A stretch of DNA of 64,000 nucleotides from Ancylostoma caninum (Eukaryota > Nematoda > Chromadorea > Rhabditida > Ancylostomatidae), in assembly GCA_037903475.1 (NCBI GenBank), contig JBAJFG010000614.1:722728-786727 (forward strand). Reading direction: 5' to 3'. Of this stretch, positions 1-13,386 are shown one piece after another (position 1 is the first letter of the stretch; each line of letters starts with the position of its first letter). The position numbers were made by a program, and so were the translations under genes. A model generated the notes under the pieces. It was not told where the DNA came from and made no database searches. It saw only the letters and a program-made list of their open reading frames with translations.

Positions 1-1780
1 CTAGACCTAACGCCTTTTGGGCCTGACACACGTATTTAGTATGTCATCGTGGATGAACTCCAGTTTAGAAGCAACAAACTTTCGTCCCATGACTCTTCGA
101 GTTGTCATTACATGGCTCTAATGGTACTTCACTGAATGTTATTTCCTACTGAGACCACCAATGTTGCAGTTAGCAATGGCAGTTGAAAATCTATTACAAT
201 ACTAGTTGGGAACAAAAAATGCCATGTGCTTCGCCCTTAAAGACAGTTTGTCACCTCGTTTTGCGAGCTGAAAATACCAGCAGACTCTAGACCTCCTCGT
301 CACGCTAATTCCAAAGATGTACGTCAAAGCTCATAAAAATGACGAAAACCCCGTTTTCGGAGGGTCCGAAAATGCAGCACGGACCACCTGGGCGGAGCGG
401 TCCGTGAATTTGCTGGCTCCCGTCACGTCTGCAGCGTTTGCCAACATGTCTAGACGTGTCTGATCGATGAGATCAACGGTTTCACGCGTCCACTCGGCTC
501 GACAAACTGTTACAAATCCCGTCCCGAAAAACGTTTAAAAGTAGGGTTTAGAGGCCTTTTTGTGACATTCTAGGTATACCGTTAGATTCAGCGTGTCGAG
601 GAGACTCGGAATCTGGTAAAAGCTCAGACACGAAAAGGAGGTGACATACTTTAAGAGCTGGGTGTCTCAACAAGGGATTTAAAGACGGGTTTTCCAGAAA
701 TTTCAGAAGGAATTTTGCACATACACCAAATGCGATCAGAATCGTATAACAACTGGAACTTCGTGAATGGTTCTAAGGTAAACACTGTCGTAAAATAATA
801 CAACTTCGATTGCCACTGTGGTGTTAGCCTTAATCTATTTCGAACTAACTGTAATGGCAAGGAAATCCGCTTGTATTGTACATGTTGAGATTTCAATTGT
901 GCCTTTATGGAGATTAGCCAGGAAAATGATCAGACACAAATTCGCCACATCTTGATTGGTAAAGAGTGCATGGCATGGGAAAGCAGACTAAAAAAATGTG
1001 CAAAGAAGATAAAGGTCAACGGTATATTTTAAATGCAAGCTAAAGAAATACCAAATCACCATGAATAAGATCTTGTGACAGAAAAGGCTAGAAAAGCCCT
1101 CTTAAGAGAGGGCACTCCGCCCTTTGGGCTTGGAAAAGTAGCATTACGACAATAAAGAAGCTCCAAGAATGCTGTTCAAATGGTTCAATTGAGGCATTCT
1201 TTGGTCAAGTGCAGTCGAGAGGTATCTTATGGTGTAGTGATAAGAAAGCAGAGCAGTTGAGGAGAGTAGCGAACAATAGAAAGCAGAAAAACAAAACTGA
1301 AGCACTGAAGCAGGGAAGATGGAGGGAAAAGTCCTCACTGTAATGCGCGTCATATGCAGCGGAAAATTGCAGGATTACTATGGAAGTTTCCAAGATATGG
1401 AAAACAGATGTTCCATGGAATTAAGCAGAAATCCATACCTGCATATCCACACATTAGCGATCGCGTTTTCGCGAAAATTTCCACGAAAACGCCACGCTTT
1501 TCTTATACGAATAATTGGCTATTTTTGGAGAAAGAGGTGCAGACGGGTAGAGAACAAGTTGATGAAATCCGTGGTGAGCCATTTTTTGTCGAACTATTGA
1601 ATCAAATTACAGGAAATCCCCTCGTGGGCGGTATTGTAGTCAGCTAGTGAAAGGTAAAAAGAAAGGCGAAATCCAGCCGACCGCCATAATGTACGAATCC
1701 GGCCGTAAACACATAATAATAGCAGGCGATGCTGGCTTTTTTTCATAGAAACAACAATCCAGCGCATTCCCAAACAAGTA
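1..1780. other. Gene-free stretch, nothing supported
   Basis: Short open frames occur on both strands but none shows a recognisable domain, a signal peptide or convincing flanking splice sites. No repeat of note was seen. It could be intergenic or intronic. Confidence 0.5.
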
Positions 1781-1799
1781 AGCAAGGAAAAGAAGAGAA

Positions 1800-2109
1800 C
1801 AAAAAATCCGGAAAACCGCCGCGCCGGCCGTCGCAGCGATGTTGCTGATTAGCGGGTGGCGGAAAAGGCGTGGTGTTGTACTGGCGCCGAGGCGACATGA
1901 ATTAGAGTCAATTGAGCAGCAGCAGCAGCTCACACAACGACAACGACGAAAAACGAACTGCCCCAGGGGGAAAGCAGCACTCCGCCCGAGCAACGCGGGG
2001 CTGCGGACGGCCGACGGCACGAGACCCATCGCGACATCGAACCGCGATGGCCGGCAGATGCGAAGGCCAGAGTGCGAAAATCGGCAGGAAGAAGCCGTCG
2101 AAGACGACA
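1800..2109 (+). other. GC-rich block, possible exon
   Basis: A GC- and CAG-rich block stands out from the AT-rich surroundings. All three forward frames are open over much of it, and a good splice donor (GTGAGT) starts at 2110. One frame gives a Gln-rich, basic low-complexity peptide, another an Ala/Thr-rich one. No family is recognised and no partner exon was found, so this is a weak candidate for a first exon or a CpG-rich regulatory block. Confidence 0.2.
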
Positions 2110-2450
2110 GTGAGTGGTTTTCCTTGTTTTTATGCATTGAAAGCACTGGGTAATCGCTGAAGCAATTTAAAATCTAAAGGCGAAAGGCCAGAAGAGCGGT
2201 CAAAATGCATGTAGAACTGGACTGTCGCCATCTCACGATGGCACCAGTTTCAATAAGAAGGGATGCGGATGCGCCTGGGGAATACTGCAGTCTAGAATTA
2301 TTTCCAAGACGAAGAAGCTGCAAAGTAAGATAAACAAGAGATAAGAAGCAGAAAGTTTCGGCGTTGCGCAACTTTGTTATAGGAATCCATAAAAATTCAG
2401 GAACGGTGAAGGGAACGTTTAACAGTGGTGACAGTGGTTACAAGTAAACC

Positions 2451-2481
2451 CCCTTTATCCAGAATTTAACTGGATAAAGGG
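2451..2481. repeat. Perfect 12-bp stem hairpin
   Basis: CCCTTTATCCAG at 2451-2462 and its exact reverse complement at 2470-2481 flank a 7-base loop. It could be a solo hairpin or the remnant of a small inverted-repeat element. Confidence 0.7.
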
Positions 2482-2719
2482 CGCTGGATGAGTGCCCATG
2501 GAGTGACAATCAAGCTCTCACGAATTCTTTTTATTGTGTTTATGAGCAAGTGTTATGAAGTAACAATAATAAAAGTGATAGCAACTAATCAAGTGGAATA
2601 AATAATACCAGCCTGATCGTCCGGCTAACGCCGGACTCTCTTTTGGACTCTCTTTTGGGCTCGCTTCGTTCACCTCGCATACGTGTTTGTTCCACTTTAC
2701 TGAGCGCTGGCATACACTC

Positions 2720-3070
2720 TCGCAGGTGTGGACCCGTGCGTGACATCTTCCACACTTTCGACGCCGGCGCACCATCATCTTACTGTTGAACCCGATTCCA
2801 AGCTTTTGTCCACTCTCGGACGCCAGCGCGTCCTTACCACCCCGTGGGACCCGACTCCAAGCGTTTCCCCACTTTTGTACGCCGGCGCACCCCTATCACA
2901 GCGCTGGACCCGTTTCTCCCACTTATGGGCGCCAGCGCCTCACTCTCACCGCTGTTCTTCCCTCAACGGCAACTCTTCCCCTACCGAGCGCCGACGCACC
3001 TCTGACATAGCCCTAGGCTCGTTTCATGTCACCTTCCCCACCTTCTGTGCGGGCGCAACCCTCATGCATG
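2720..3070. repeat. Minisatellite array A (about 55-60 bp unit)
   Basis: Degenerate tandem units carry the recurring blocks GACCCG, CCCCACTTTTGTACGCCGGC and CACCCCTATCACAGCGCTGG. The same unit appears in reverse complement at 3954-4340. Open frames through this block are a by-product of the repeat. Confidence 0.7.
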
Positions 3071-3912
<842 letters not shown>

Positions 3913-3953
3913 TCAAAGAATGAAGTGAAGCTCTTATGGATAGGGAAGAGCAG

Positions 3954-4340
3954 AGCGACAGGTCCACCGCTACGTGCAGGGTGCGACGGCGCCAAGAGGT
4001 GAGGGCGACGGGTCCACTGCTGTGGTAAGGGTACGTCTTCGAAAGTGGGGTAGACGAGTTCACCGCTGTGATAGTTGTACGCCGGCGCTCAAAAGTGAGG
4101 AGACGGGCCCACCGCTGTGATAAGGGGGTGCTGGCGCCCAAAAGTGGGGGAAACGGGTCCTCTGCTGTGATAGGGCTGTGCTGGCGCCCAAAAGTGGGGG
4201 AGACGGGTCCACCGGTGTGCTAAGGGTACGTCGGCACCCAAGAGGGGGGGGGGGGGGAGGGAAGGGTCCACCGCTGTGATAAGGGTATGCCGGCGCCCAA
4301 AAGTGGGGGCGATGGATCCAATGATGTAATAAGGGTGTTG
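3954..4340. repeat. Minisatellite array B, inverted relative to array A
   Basis: About seven degenerate units of roughly 54 bp contain GGGTCCACCGCTGTGATAAG, GCCGGCGCCCAAAAGTGGGG and GACGGG. The reverse complement matches array A. One unit contains a poly-G run near 4245-4258. Confidence 0.8.
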
Positions 4341-6127
4341 ATAAGTGACGTAAATGTCGTGAGTGCAGCCTAGTGAAGATGGCGACGCTAGGTGGCGATA
4401 AAATGCTTCGAGAAGACCTCAGCTGTATCATCAGCGCTCAACAACAATTGGAACCGCCAAGTTTCGAATTACAATATTACGTATCATCCATTTGATTCGA
4501 GATAAGCCGATTTGATTCTCTCCGCAGCACATCCCCGTCCGCGTTCTGCTCACCTCATCTCTGCCTGTGCACACCGTACTTTCTTCTTTTATTTGCTCGA
4601 ACTACTTTTATCACCTGATCAACCACTGTAGACAAAATAGGCAAACCATTTCTGGGCCATCTATATTGAATCGGTTGCATGTAGCTGCACTTCGCTATTC
4701 CAACCGAGCAAAGCGGAAATTTTGGCATGGCTACGAGCCTTTAGAAAGGATGTGAAGAAATGCAAGCGAAGCGAGCATTACGAAAAGTCTGAAAGTTCGG
4801 CGCCAGCCGGACGGACAGAATGCTATAATATATCGGTAATATTTAATAGATAATGGTCCGCTACGCTGGAAGAGACGGCTGCAGAAATTCCAGGAGAAAA
4901 GAATGGGAAAACGGCAAAGAAGTTGGAGAGGGTGGCAAGAAAGGTATGTGATATGCTGGGATACTCAACCACCTTTTTGGGAGCAGACTATCGGATACGT
5001 TTCGAGTGGAACGATCCCGGGAAAATGCTGACACTGGGAAAAACGTGAATTTTCCGGAGTAGAAGTCCATAGATACTTTTATCTCCTATCTTTTATATCC
5101 TCTTCTTGACCACGTTGAGAATTTCCAGGGAGACTCTTGTGTGGCCGGAAAATGACAGCTTTTCTTGAGAAAACCTTCTGAGGACCTAAACTTTAGGACA
5201 ATTTGTTTCGGTTTTCTCGTTACAGTTTTTTGGCAGTTTTTCAGCAGCTCCGTACCATTTTTTTCACCAATTTTTTCAAACACTACCTAAGTACACTTGT
5301 TCGAAGTTGAATCATAGATAAGTGGCTTCGTAATCTGCCAGCCGCTTGTAGACCCCGTGGATAAGCCAAGGAAGCAAAGTTTTTCCAAGGTGCGAGCCGA
5401 AAATTGGAGCCATTAGTTCGCGAAAACAAAAAATCGTACGTGTTGCTGTGGAAACGTTTAATGAACATTCCTCTGAGGAGCTACAGAAACTTGGCTAAGG
5501 GGAACATCCCAGCAAACAAATTAATTTTAGGAGGTTAAATACTGTGTATGAGTGGAATTAAGTGGAAAGAGAGTGGAATTAAGTGTGCCGACAACGATTT
5601 TCAGTACCATTGCCAGTGTTCACTTCTTTTCTTGAGGTAAAACCAGTTAGTACCGCATGAAATCATGAGTAATCGTTTCCAGGTGGAGGGGAGAGTTCGA
5701 CTAAAGATATGCACAGCCAAATCCATTGACGATCTAATAGTCAAGGGTATATGCAGACTCCAGCACATTTGGAAGCAATAAACACGAGCCGGCTATGGAA
5801 CGGGCGACGATAATGGAAAATGTGCTTATCGATTGCCATGTTGCATCACTTGGATGGCTTCCAATCGTGGCAGTCGCGGCGATCGTAAAATTCGCTAGGA
5901 TCTCCTAATTCTAAGGATAATCTGACAAACGGTGTTATAATTATCAGGGGCACTCGTTGCGAAAAAAAACAAAGCAGCCGATGATGCGAGGAAATACTGC
6001 GGGAATTCGTACGTCCGACATCGCTCGGACGCGCGGATGTGGAGCGAAATTTTATTCATTACCGTCAGAACAACCATAAAATAAGGTTGCACAGAAATGC
6101 TGTGTGTATGGAGGAGTTCTGGTTCCG
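4341..6127. other. Gene-free stretch, nothing strong
   Basis: No coding region is supported. Around 5796-5850 there is a CGAT-rich segment resembling the two related units at 6526-6690. Confidence 0.45.
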
Positions 6128-6290
6128 GATGCACTATTGGAAGGATGGGTAATCTCATACCCATGGGTATGGTTACGGGTGAATGTCGACAACGTCACGT
6201 CCGGGTAAACATGGTGATGGGTGCCAGGTCATGGATAAATTTGAGTATGCGAACAGGTTTATCACAGGTAATCTTGATTATCCAGACCTA
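6128..6290. repeat. MITE-like dispersed repeat, copy 1
   Basis: Carries the family blocks GGATGCACTATTGGAAG, GGGTAATCTCA, ACGTCACGT, GGGTAAACATGGTGATGGGT and a closing AGGTTTATCA. The blocks recur in the same order, diverged, near 20.9 kb and 25.6 kb, and partly in reverse complement at 24.9-25.1 kb and 34.1 kb. No coding capacity. Confidence 0.5.
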
Positions 6291-6525
6291 GCGAGTATAT
6301 TTCGCATTATTCGCTGCATACAAATCCTCATATAGGAGTGCCAACCAAATTTCGTAGAAAACAGCTGTCACGCGAAGACCACAACTGGGGAGAATGTACT
6401 GGTTGTGGGGAGAAGAAGCTAAAACTTCCCATTTCCTGAATGAATGGTCTGTCGTGGGAGCGTTGTGGTCTTCGCGAATTTTTAAGGGTATCCCCAGACT
6501 TCGCCAGTTCAAAATGAATCGTAAT

Positions 6526-6690
6526 GAACCGGCGATGCAAGAGATAAGGATCGTGGAAATGATACGTATCGATTGTCACGCTACATCGCCATGGATTGCT
6601 GCCAAATGGAGCTCATCGCCCGTACTTGTGCTCAAAATGAACTGGCGATGTGAGCGATAGTAGAAACGATGCCTATCGATCGCCACGCCC
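6526..6690. repeat. Two diverged CGAT-rich repeat units
   Basis: Two segments (about 6526-6583 and 6640-6690) share the order GAAC-GGCGATG, GAAACGAT and TATCGATCGCCACGC. A third relative lies near 5796-5850. Function unknown. Confidence 0.35.
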
Positions 6691-6995
6691 CATTTATTAT
6701 TATCACTCTTACCTCTGGGGTCTCCTCATTCGCTTTATCCATGTGGCGATCGCGATGACAGCAGGCTGTTGTGGCGATAGCCACGATTGCTGGCGAAGTC
6801 TGGGAATACTCTAAATCGTACAAGCTCTCCGGGCCATAATAACTGTATCTATTCTCTGGAAGCGACCCATGTCAGCTAGAGATTACAACTACGTAATTGC
6901 AAATATTGTGAATGCAGTGCTTGGGAAACTCTCCCACTATGGATAAACAGGAAGCTTGGAATCATTACGAAAAGGTTTGCGAATTCCGCAATCTG

Positions 6996-7610
6996 TATAT
7001 ATAAAAGTGAAAGTTTGTGTGTTCGTATGTTTGTGTGTTTGTGTGTATGTATGTTTGTACGTTTGTATGTTCCGAATAGAAATCGCACAGCATCAACCGA
7101 TTCGGGCCAAATTTTGCATGCAGACTCTCCACGGGCCGGCGGAGGTTATAGGCTACATTGCAAGTGGGATTATCTATTTGTTTATCGATTATATTGATTT
7201 TATTGATTTTCCGCTATTTTTGCCCAGGGATTGGCGAGAACATACCTACTAGGGTTCCTCAATACGCTAAACACGAATATGACAACCGTTTCGACCGAAA
7301 TATCGATTTATCTGTTTTATTGATTTTTCGGCATTCTTGCGCACGGGTCGGTGAAAACGTGCCTTCTGGGGTTTTCCGGAGCGCTGAACGTGGATGAGGC
7401 AAGCATTTTAGAAGAATTTATTCACCAAGCAAGCAACTTCACCCCGTTTTTTTTTTTGAAGGAAGGGGACGGGATGAAGAAGGGTCACTTGGGCCGATCA
7501 CCAAATAATGAACATTTTGAAAAGATTTTTTGGTTCAACAAGTGTTGGCATCGGCTTTGAAAGGCCGGGAGAAATTGAACGCTCGAGCGAAGCCGGGTAC
7601 ACCGTCTATC
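6996..7610 (+). mobile_element. Helitron-like non-autonomous element (candidate)
   Basis: The left part reads TGTATATATAAAAGTGAAAG, then a TTTGTGTG/TATGTTTG run, then a segment (7076-7150) with ACCGATTCGGGCCAAATTTT. The right part near 7570-7605 contains CTCGAGCGAAGCCGGGTAC. This architecture matches what I recall of animal Helitron 5' ends and the GCGAAGCCGGG-type 3' subterminal region. No Rep/helicase coding is present and a clean CTRR end is not visible, so class and ends are tentative. Confidence 0.4.
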
Positions 7611-10600
7611 ATAGATAATTCCTCGGTTCCTGAATTAATCAGCTTATTTTGAAGATCTCACTCCATCTAAAAAGCCATAGATTTCGGAGAACAAAAATAA
7701 GCAGCTGTCAAAGTTGGAAATCCTAAGCTACATTAATAGTGCATTGGAAACGAAAAAAAAGACAAACAGAAATAGCGAAGTGATTTACGAGGAAGAAATA
7801 AGGCAAGAAAATAAGGCGTTAACAGAATGGCATTGTGTGTGATCTCCGTAGGCGTATATTGAGATGAGTGGCATAGTTTCTTCTGGAAAACGAAACCGGA
7901 TACGCTTATGAGAAGAACGTTTTCGTGCCCAGCTTATGACAATGGCGGACGAACGAGTTTCGCCTCGCACAGGCATTCATGTACGCGACAAGTTGGACAT
8001 GAATCCACATGTTGGACACGGAAAGTGTCTGTTAACACCTGTAGGATCAAGCGAAATCCACATGGCAAAACTAGTGAAGTTAGTCGAATCGAACAAGTCC
8101 AATCGAGTAAGGACATGAATGGCTTAAATTTCGAATAATTCGATCCTTCGACTTACCGAAAAGGGTAAAAAAGTGCTTAGAATGTTCACTACCCAAGAGA
8201 ATGATCAGCTCATATCCCTAAGATATCACTATGGCTGGCAAGCTATGAATGCGCGTCCATGCGTACTTCAGTGCAAAACATGGTTCGAAACTCACTAGAA
8301 TTCAAAAATTAGTAAATCTCCACAGTTGCGTGCACATAATGTGCAATAAAACGAAGTAAAAAAATCAATAGAATGTTCACTACGAAATGGATCTATAGTG
8401 CACATTCATACTTTGCCGACTTAGCAAAAATTAGCTGTGACAAAGGGACAGATTTTTCTCGAAAAATTCGAAATGATGAGAGCCGAAATACCCAACAACA
8501 TCTGGGAATTTTCCCACCCACGTGCACTGTTTCCTTACATACCCACAATCGCAATCACCCTGATTCCTTTCCTCTTCTTTGGCTGACTACGGCTTCGTAA
8601 CCGCGACGCAGCGCCACCGCGATGCGTCTTCAGTGCGGTGACGGGCCGGTATTAACATGTTCTGACACGCATCATGGGGGCTCCAATTGGTTCTAGCTGT
8701 CATCCTCTAGTTAAAAGATATGTCAGAAGTCGGACTTTTAATGAAAGTTACACGTCAGGACGTGCCACAACTCTCATGTGCTAAAGGCCGAATCGGGAGC
8801 CAACGACTATAGTTAGGAAAAATATAATAGAGATAGAACAAAAGGATAATTTTTCCCTGATGATAGATATCCGTGAGGGTAAATAAGAGCTTGTCAGTTT
8901 AAAGTGAAAAAAGGGACGAGAACGAAGGTGATGACGATAGCCTATGAATGTAAAAGGTGCCTATCAATGTCCATATCATCCGTATTTCGGCGAGACAGTA
9001 GCGATCGCAGTGATCGTCGATAAAATTTGAGGTGCCCTGACGTCTTACTGCAGAAGTAAAGGATTATTACTCCTATCAATGGAAAAAAGAATCCAAAAAA
9101 TTTAGTCGTTCACATTTCTGGACCCTTAAATCCGCAGAACTGCTAACAACTTTTTTTGAGAACAACTTGAAAAGGGTAAGGGAATGAAAATTGCGGGAGC
9201 CCGAAGATACATTAAGATTCCGCGGGATCCACGAGAATGCTATCTTATAGCATTGAAGAGTGGGACGAGTCCCACTTCGCAGCCGCCACAGTTTTTCTAT
9301 AGCTCCCCTGTTAACAGTAGTGCAGTCAATGTCAGACGAAAGAAATGGCTGCTGGAAGCGGCACTTAGCGAGATGCGTCAGTAGAGTGTCAAAGGGAATA
9401 TGAGAGATATGCGACCTTCAACTTTTTATCGTTGCAGTTCTATTGACGTGAATGTTTCTAGCAAACTTGCAGAGTACTCGTCGAGTTAATACTCTCATGC
9501 CAGTGAAAGCCACTGCAACAAAAATGAGAAGCATGTAGAAAAAGATATACCTCAAGAGAGGCAAAAAGTATGAGAGACTTCAGTGATATAGGCCTGTGCA
9601 CCATAGTGCACTACGATACCCGATCGAGAAAATGAAATGCGCGGATACGCAGACAATCAGAGTGCCAAGATGCAGAGGCGATGCGGAGCGGCGAGTGGGC
9701 CCAAACAGACTGAAGTTTAACATGGAGTACTCTTCATAGAGAAATATAAAGTCAGGGTTTCGGCGCCTCCGAAATGACCAAATTCACGCCTCAGTACGTT
9801 GGTTTCATTGGGTACTTTTTTTGGAGTGTTTTTATATAACTATATTATTACAATACATTACTTTACACTTTTATCGCTTTGTGTCATTCTTTACGCTGAC
9901 GCTGTTGCTGTAATCCTCGAGTAACATAACGATTCCCATAGCGACCCCCGCGGCGGTAGTGGTTTTAATATATATCGACTTGCTGTGCGTGACAGCGGAG
10001 AGAGCTCTAGCGATGCGTCGCTCTTGATCGATATGTACCAAAACCACTGTCGCCGTGGCCACTCAGACCGAAACCGCACATTCTCCTGAGAGTATAGCAA
10101 TTGGATTAAGTAATTTCTATTCTCAAAATTTGTATTCTGGTGCGTATTTCACTCCCTCCTGTAATTGACTGGCGTAATGCAAATAGTGGATAAATAAATA
10201 AATAAATGAGTAAACAGAATTGCCCCAAGAGCGAAGCTCAAGCTGAATCGGCTCTAAATTGTGGTTTTGACTTCATGAAAAAGAAAACAGAACAACAAAT
10301 CAAACTTAACGAGCGTTAAGGCGACGATTATACTGGTAGAATACCATGAGCACCCAGATAAACCACACCAAAACAAGTTATTCCGGAAGTTTTCCAAACG
10401 AATCGCACGACCAGAGTAAACAAAGAGTTGTGAACGAGCAATGGCCGATCTTACAGCATCCATTCGTTCACCTATAAGAACCGAGAGGGAATGAAGTGCT
10501 TCGTGGAAAGGATTTCATGGATGCAATCGATGTTTGAAGAAGAACGACAGACCACGAGAGGATAAGGAGAATTGTAATAAAGTGTTCCTAGAAAACATAG

Positions 10601-13126
10601 TACTTTATACACAGAAAGGAGGTAGACGGCAGAGGGGTGGGCATTTTTGAGAGTTGGGACGGGAGGTACGCAGTGGTGGAGTGTACGGGGGCCCTTTTCT
10701 GTCCATTTTCTGAGAGGTTAGGGGTGATTTTTTTCTTTTGAATCTGAGAACTTTCTTAGCCTGCTCGAAATCAAGTACTCATTCGAGTTTCAATTCTAAT
10801 TCGTTATTCAGTTCTAATACTGATCATACTCGCGCGACGGCGCTGTATCAGCGACATAGTCGCCGCGATTTGACGAGCGCAAAAATGCTGACGCATACAT
10901 TATAGTTATCACCCTGACAAAAAAAGCCGTCCATTCACTGGCTTGTGCTCTGCTGCTCTCCTGGACATCCGACGGATAATGGTTCTAGCGGAGAAAATGT
11001 GGAAATTTCATGAAAAAAATATACATTTTATCTCACAGTTCACATAAATACGTAGAACCGCTCCGGCAGCAAATCGCTTCAGCTACGGTGATCAGAATTA
11101 GAGCCGAAGGCAATGCTGTTCATGGTTATCGAGACGCTGGTTGCCCTTCAACTTTGGCGTAACGACTGTAGGACTACGATCTGATCAGCTGATATTTGCA
11201 AATCCAGACAAGGCCCAAACACGATAAAAGACGAAGTTAATTTTTAGTGTGCGTAACGTTATTTTTAAAAGCATAAATTGCATGAAAAATATCTTTAAAA
11301 AAAAGCTCAAATAGTGCTTACGTGTGACAAATACCCGCATACGTGCACGTATTCCTAGTCGTGCATGTGCACGAAAAGGTGATAAAAGGTGTTGCGAATA
11401 AGTAAGCGGAGAACGACACAAAGGAGAACTTTGCAAAAACGTAAACGGGTCCCTGTTCAGGATCCCTTTCCCCCATAAGTACACTGATTCTGGAAGGGCA
11501 AACGCAGCGATTACGTCAACACTTGAGCGTGAAATGGTATTAGTAACAAGAAACTGGTGGTGCTGTTGGGTAAACAAAGCAGGCTGATAATAAAAACACT
11601 AAAGGACCATGTTTATGCAGGAAAGCAGTGAACAAAGTAAGAATAAAGCCTAATTCTGATATTCATGTTTTTTTTTTTAGATTTTAGGAAAAAATCACGG
11701 TGCCTTATTTGAAATATCTACGTCAATGCTACCGTGGTCTAGGCGTAGCTGCAATTGGTAAGGGCGTAATGGTTGTACAATCGTGGGTTAACCGGAGAAG
11801 GTTTAACCTTTTTGAAGCCCTAAGGCGCGCGTTTGGTAGTTCGAAGCTATTTAGCTCACAAAGCAAGGACGCGAGATCTTCTGAAATTTCTTCTTTTCGA
11901 AACAATTACCAAAGAGAAAACGAGGTAGACAAATTTCAGGTAAATTTAGAGTTAGGCGCCAGTCGCCAAATGGAAAACTAGTAAATCCTGAGGATAAACT
12001 GCAGAAAAACACTTCACATAAAGTACTAGGTAGCACAGGATTCCGAAAAGGTTGTGAAGAAGTATACTTTCCTCTTAAAAGGATGCGATGAAGGGCCGCA
12101 GCCCTCTTCAAAAAAAATCCGCCTCAAAATATTTACTGTTTTCCCGCAAACCTCTCCAAATAAATAGCGATTTTCACATTCTATCCACACCGTTATCCCC
12201 GGATCAAGCTGCGGTAGCATGTCAGAAGGTGCAAGAATAGCGTAAAGCCTTCTTGCATCATTCCCTCTTTGTCAAACAATGTGAGATGGATCGGCTAAGC
12301 AGTATTGAAGAGCATTGACAGGTGGGAGTGTACTGTATAAACACAAATGACTGATGACAGGGTGGGGCCGCAAGGTGTGAGAGCTCAGCAGGGCGGTGTC
12401 GAATAATCTTCTCAACTGAACAGGTAGGCGTGTGGATAAACCGGTTAATAGCTGAGTAAATCTTGGAATTTTCTCGAGTGTACCGGAAATTCTTAAGAAT
12501 TCCTAGGTATATCTATGAAGTGAGTGATAGGTAATAATTGAAAAATAAGTGAAGAATAACCTACATTCCATAAAAATCGATTGGAAAAGCTCAGGAACAA
12601 TTACTAGGAGAACACGTAATGTCCACTTAACGTGAAGCATGCAAAAAATTGTTAATCCCCTGAGAAAATCGTAGTTTGATGTGGGTTTTAACCATCTTAC
12701 TGTAATGTCGTAAAATAGTATACCTAGGACCGGATAATGTATTATATACGTAGCTATCGATTCATTTGAAATTTGGAAATTCGATTTCGAATAAATCCAT
12801 AGTTCGGATGTTTGAAAGAGAGGAAGCAATGCGATCCTCTGAGAATGATGAGCAGTTATTTGAGTCCCACCCTTCTTTGAACTTTCAAATTCCTCAGATC
12901 TAGTCCTTCATGAATAATTAAATGAATTGAGTTATTAGTATTTAGTCATTTTATTTCATATTATTGTATATACGTATATTATACAGAGTATGATAATACT
13001 ATATTACCATAATCATTATTTAATTATTTTCATTGGGCCCTAACCATATATGAAAGCACCCGTCCAAGAGCACTGGTATGCTAAAAAAGACACAAAAAAT
13101 CAAAAATGCCCTGTCTCAGACAAATT
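7611..13126. other. Long gene-free stretch
   Basis: No exon, RNA gene or intact element is supported. Small features are a GATAAATAAATAAATAAATG run near 10190 and a 7-bp-stem hairpin near 9255-9275. Open frames up to 130 codons occur (11185-11577, minus) but have no recognisable content. Confidence 0.45.
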
Positions 13127-13386
13127 CTCGGAAGGACCGCAGCAGAAAGAGATCGCGTTCATGTGGCTAAGAAGCGAGAGGCACAGAGACAAAAATTTTC
13201 GGAAAGATGCGGCAGAATAGATTTGCGTGGAGAACGATTCCGAAGGACCGCAGCAGTTATTCGGAAGGACCACAGCAGCTATTCGGAAGGACCACAGCAG
13301 GTATTCGGAAGAAATGTGGCACGAAACAAGAGGGACTGCAGGTCACCTGTCGGTTCTTCCGGTTTTCTGCTGCGGTCCTCCCGAAA
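13127..13386. repeat. Inverted-repeat block with a 22-bp tandem triplet
   Basis: Three tandem 22-bp units (13245-13266, 13267-13288, 13289-13310) of the type GGACCACAGCAGNTATTCGG are present. The block is bounded by CGGAAGGACCGCAGCAGAAA near 13128-13147 and its near reverse complement at 13365-13384. Confidence 0.7.

Noticed and set aside
11185..11577. 130-codon minus frame
   Set aside because: No domain, no start context, no splice partner.
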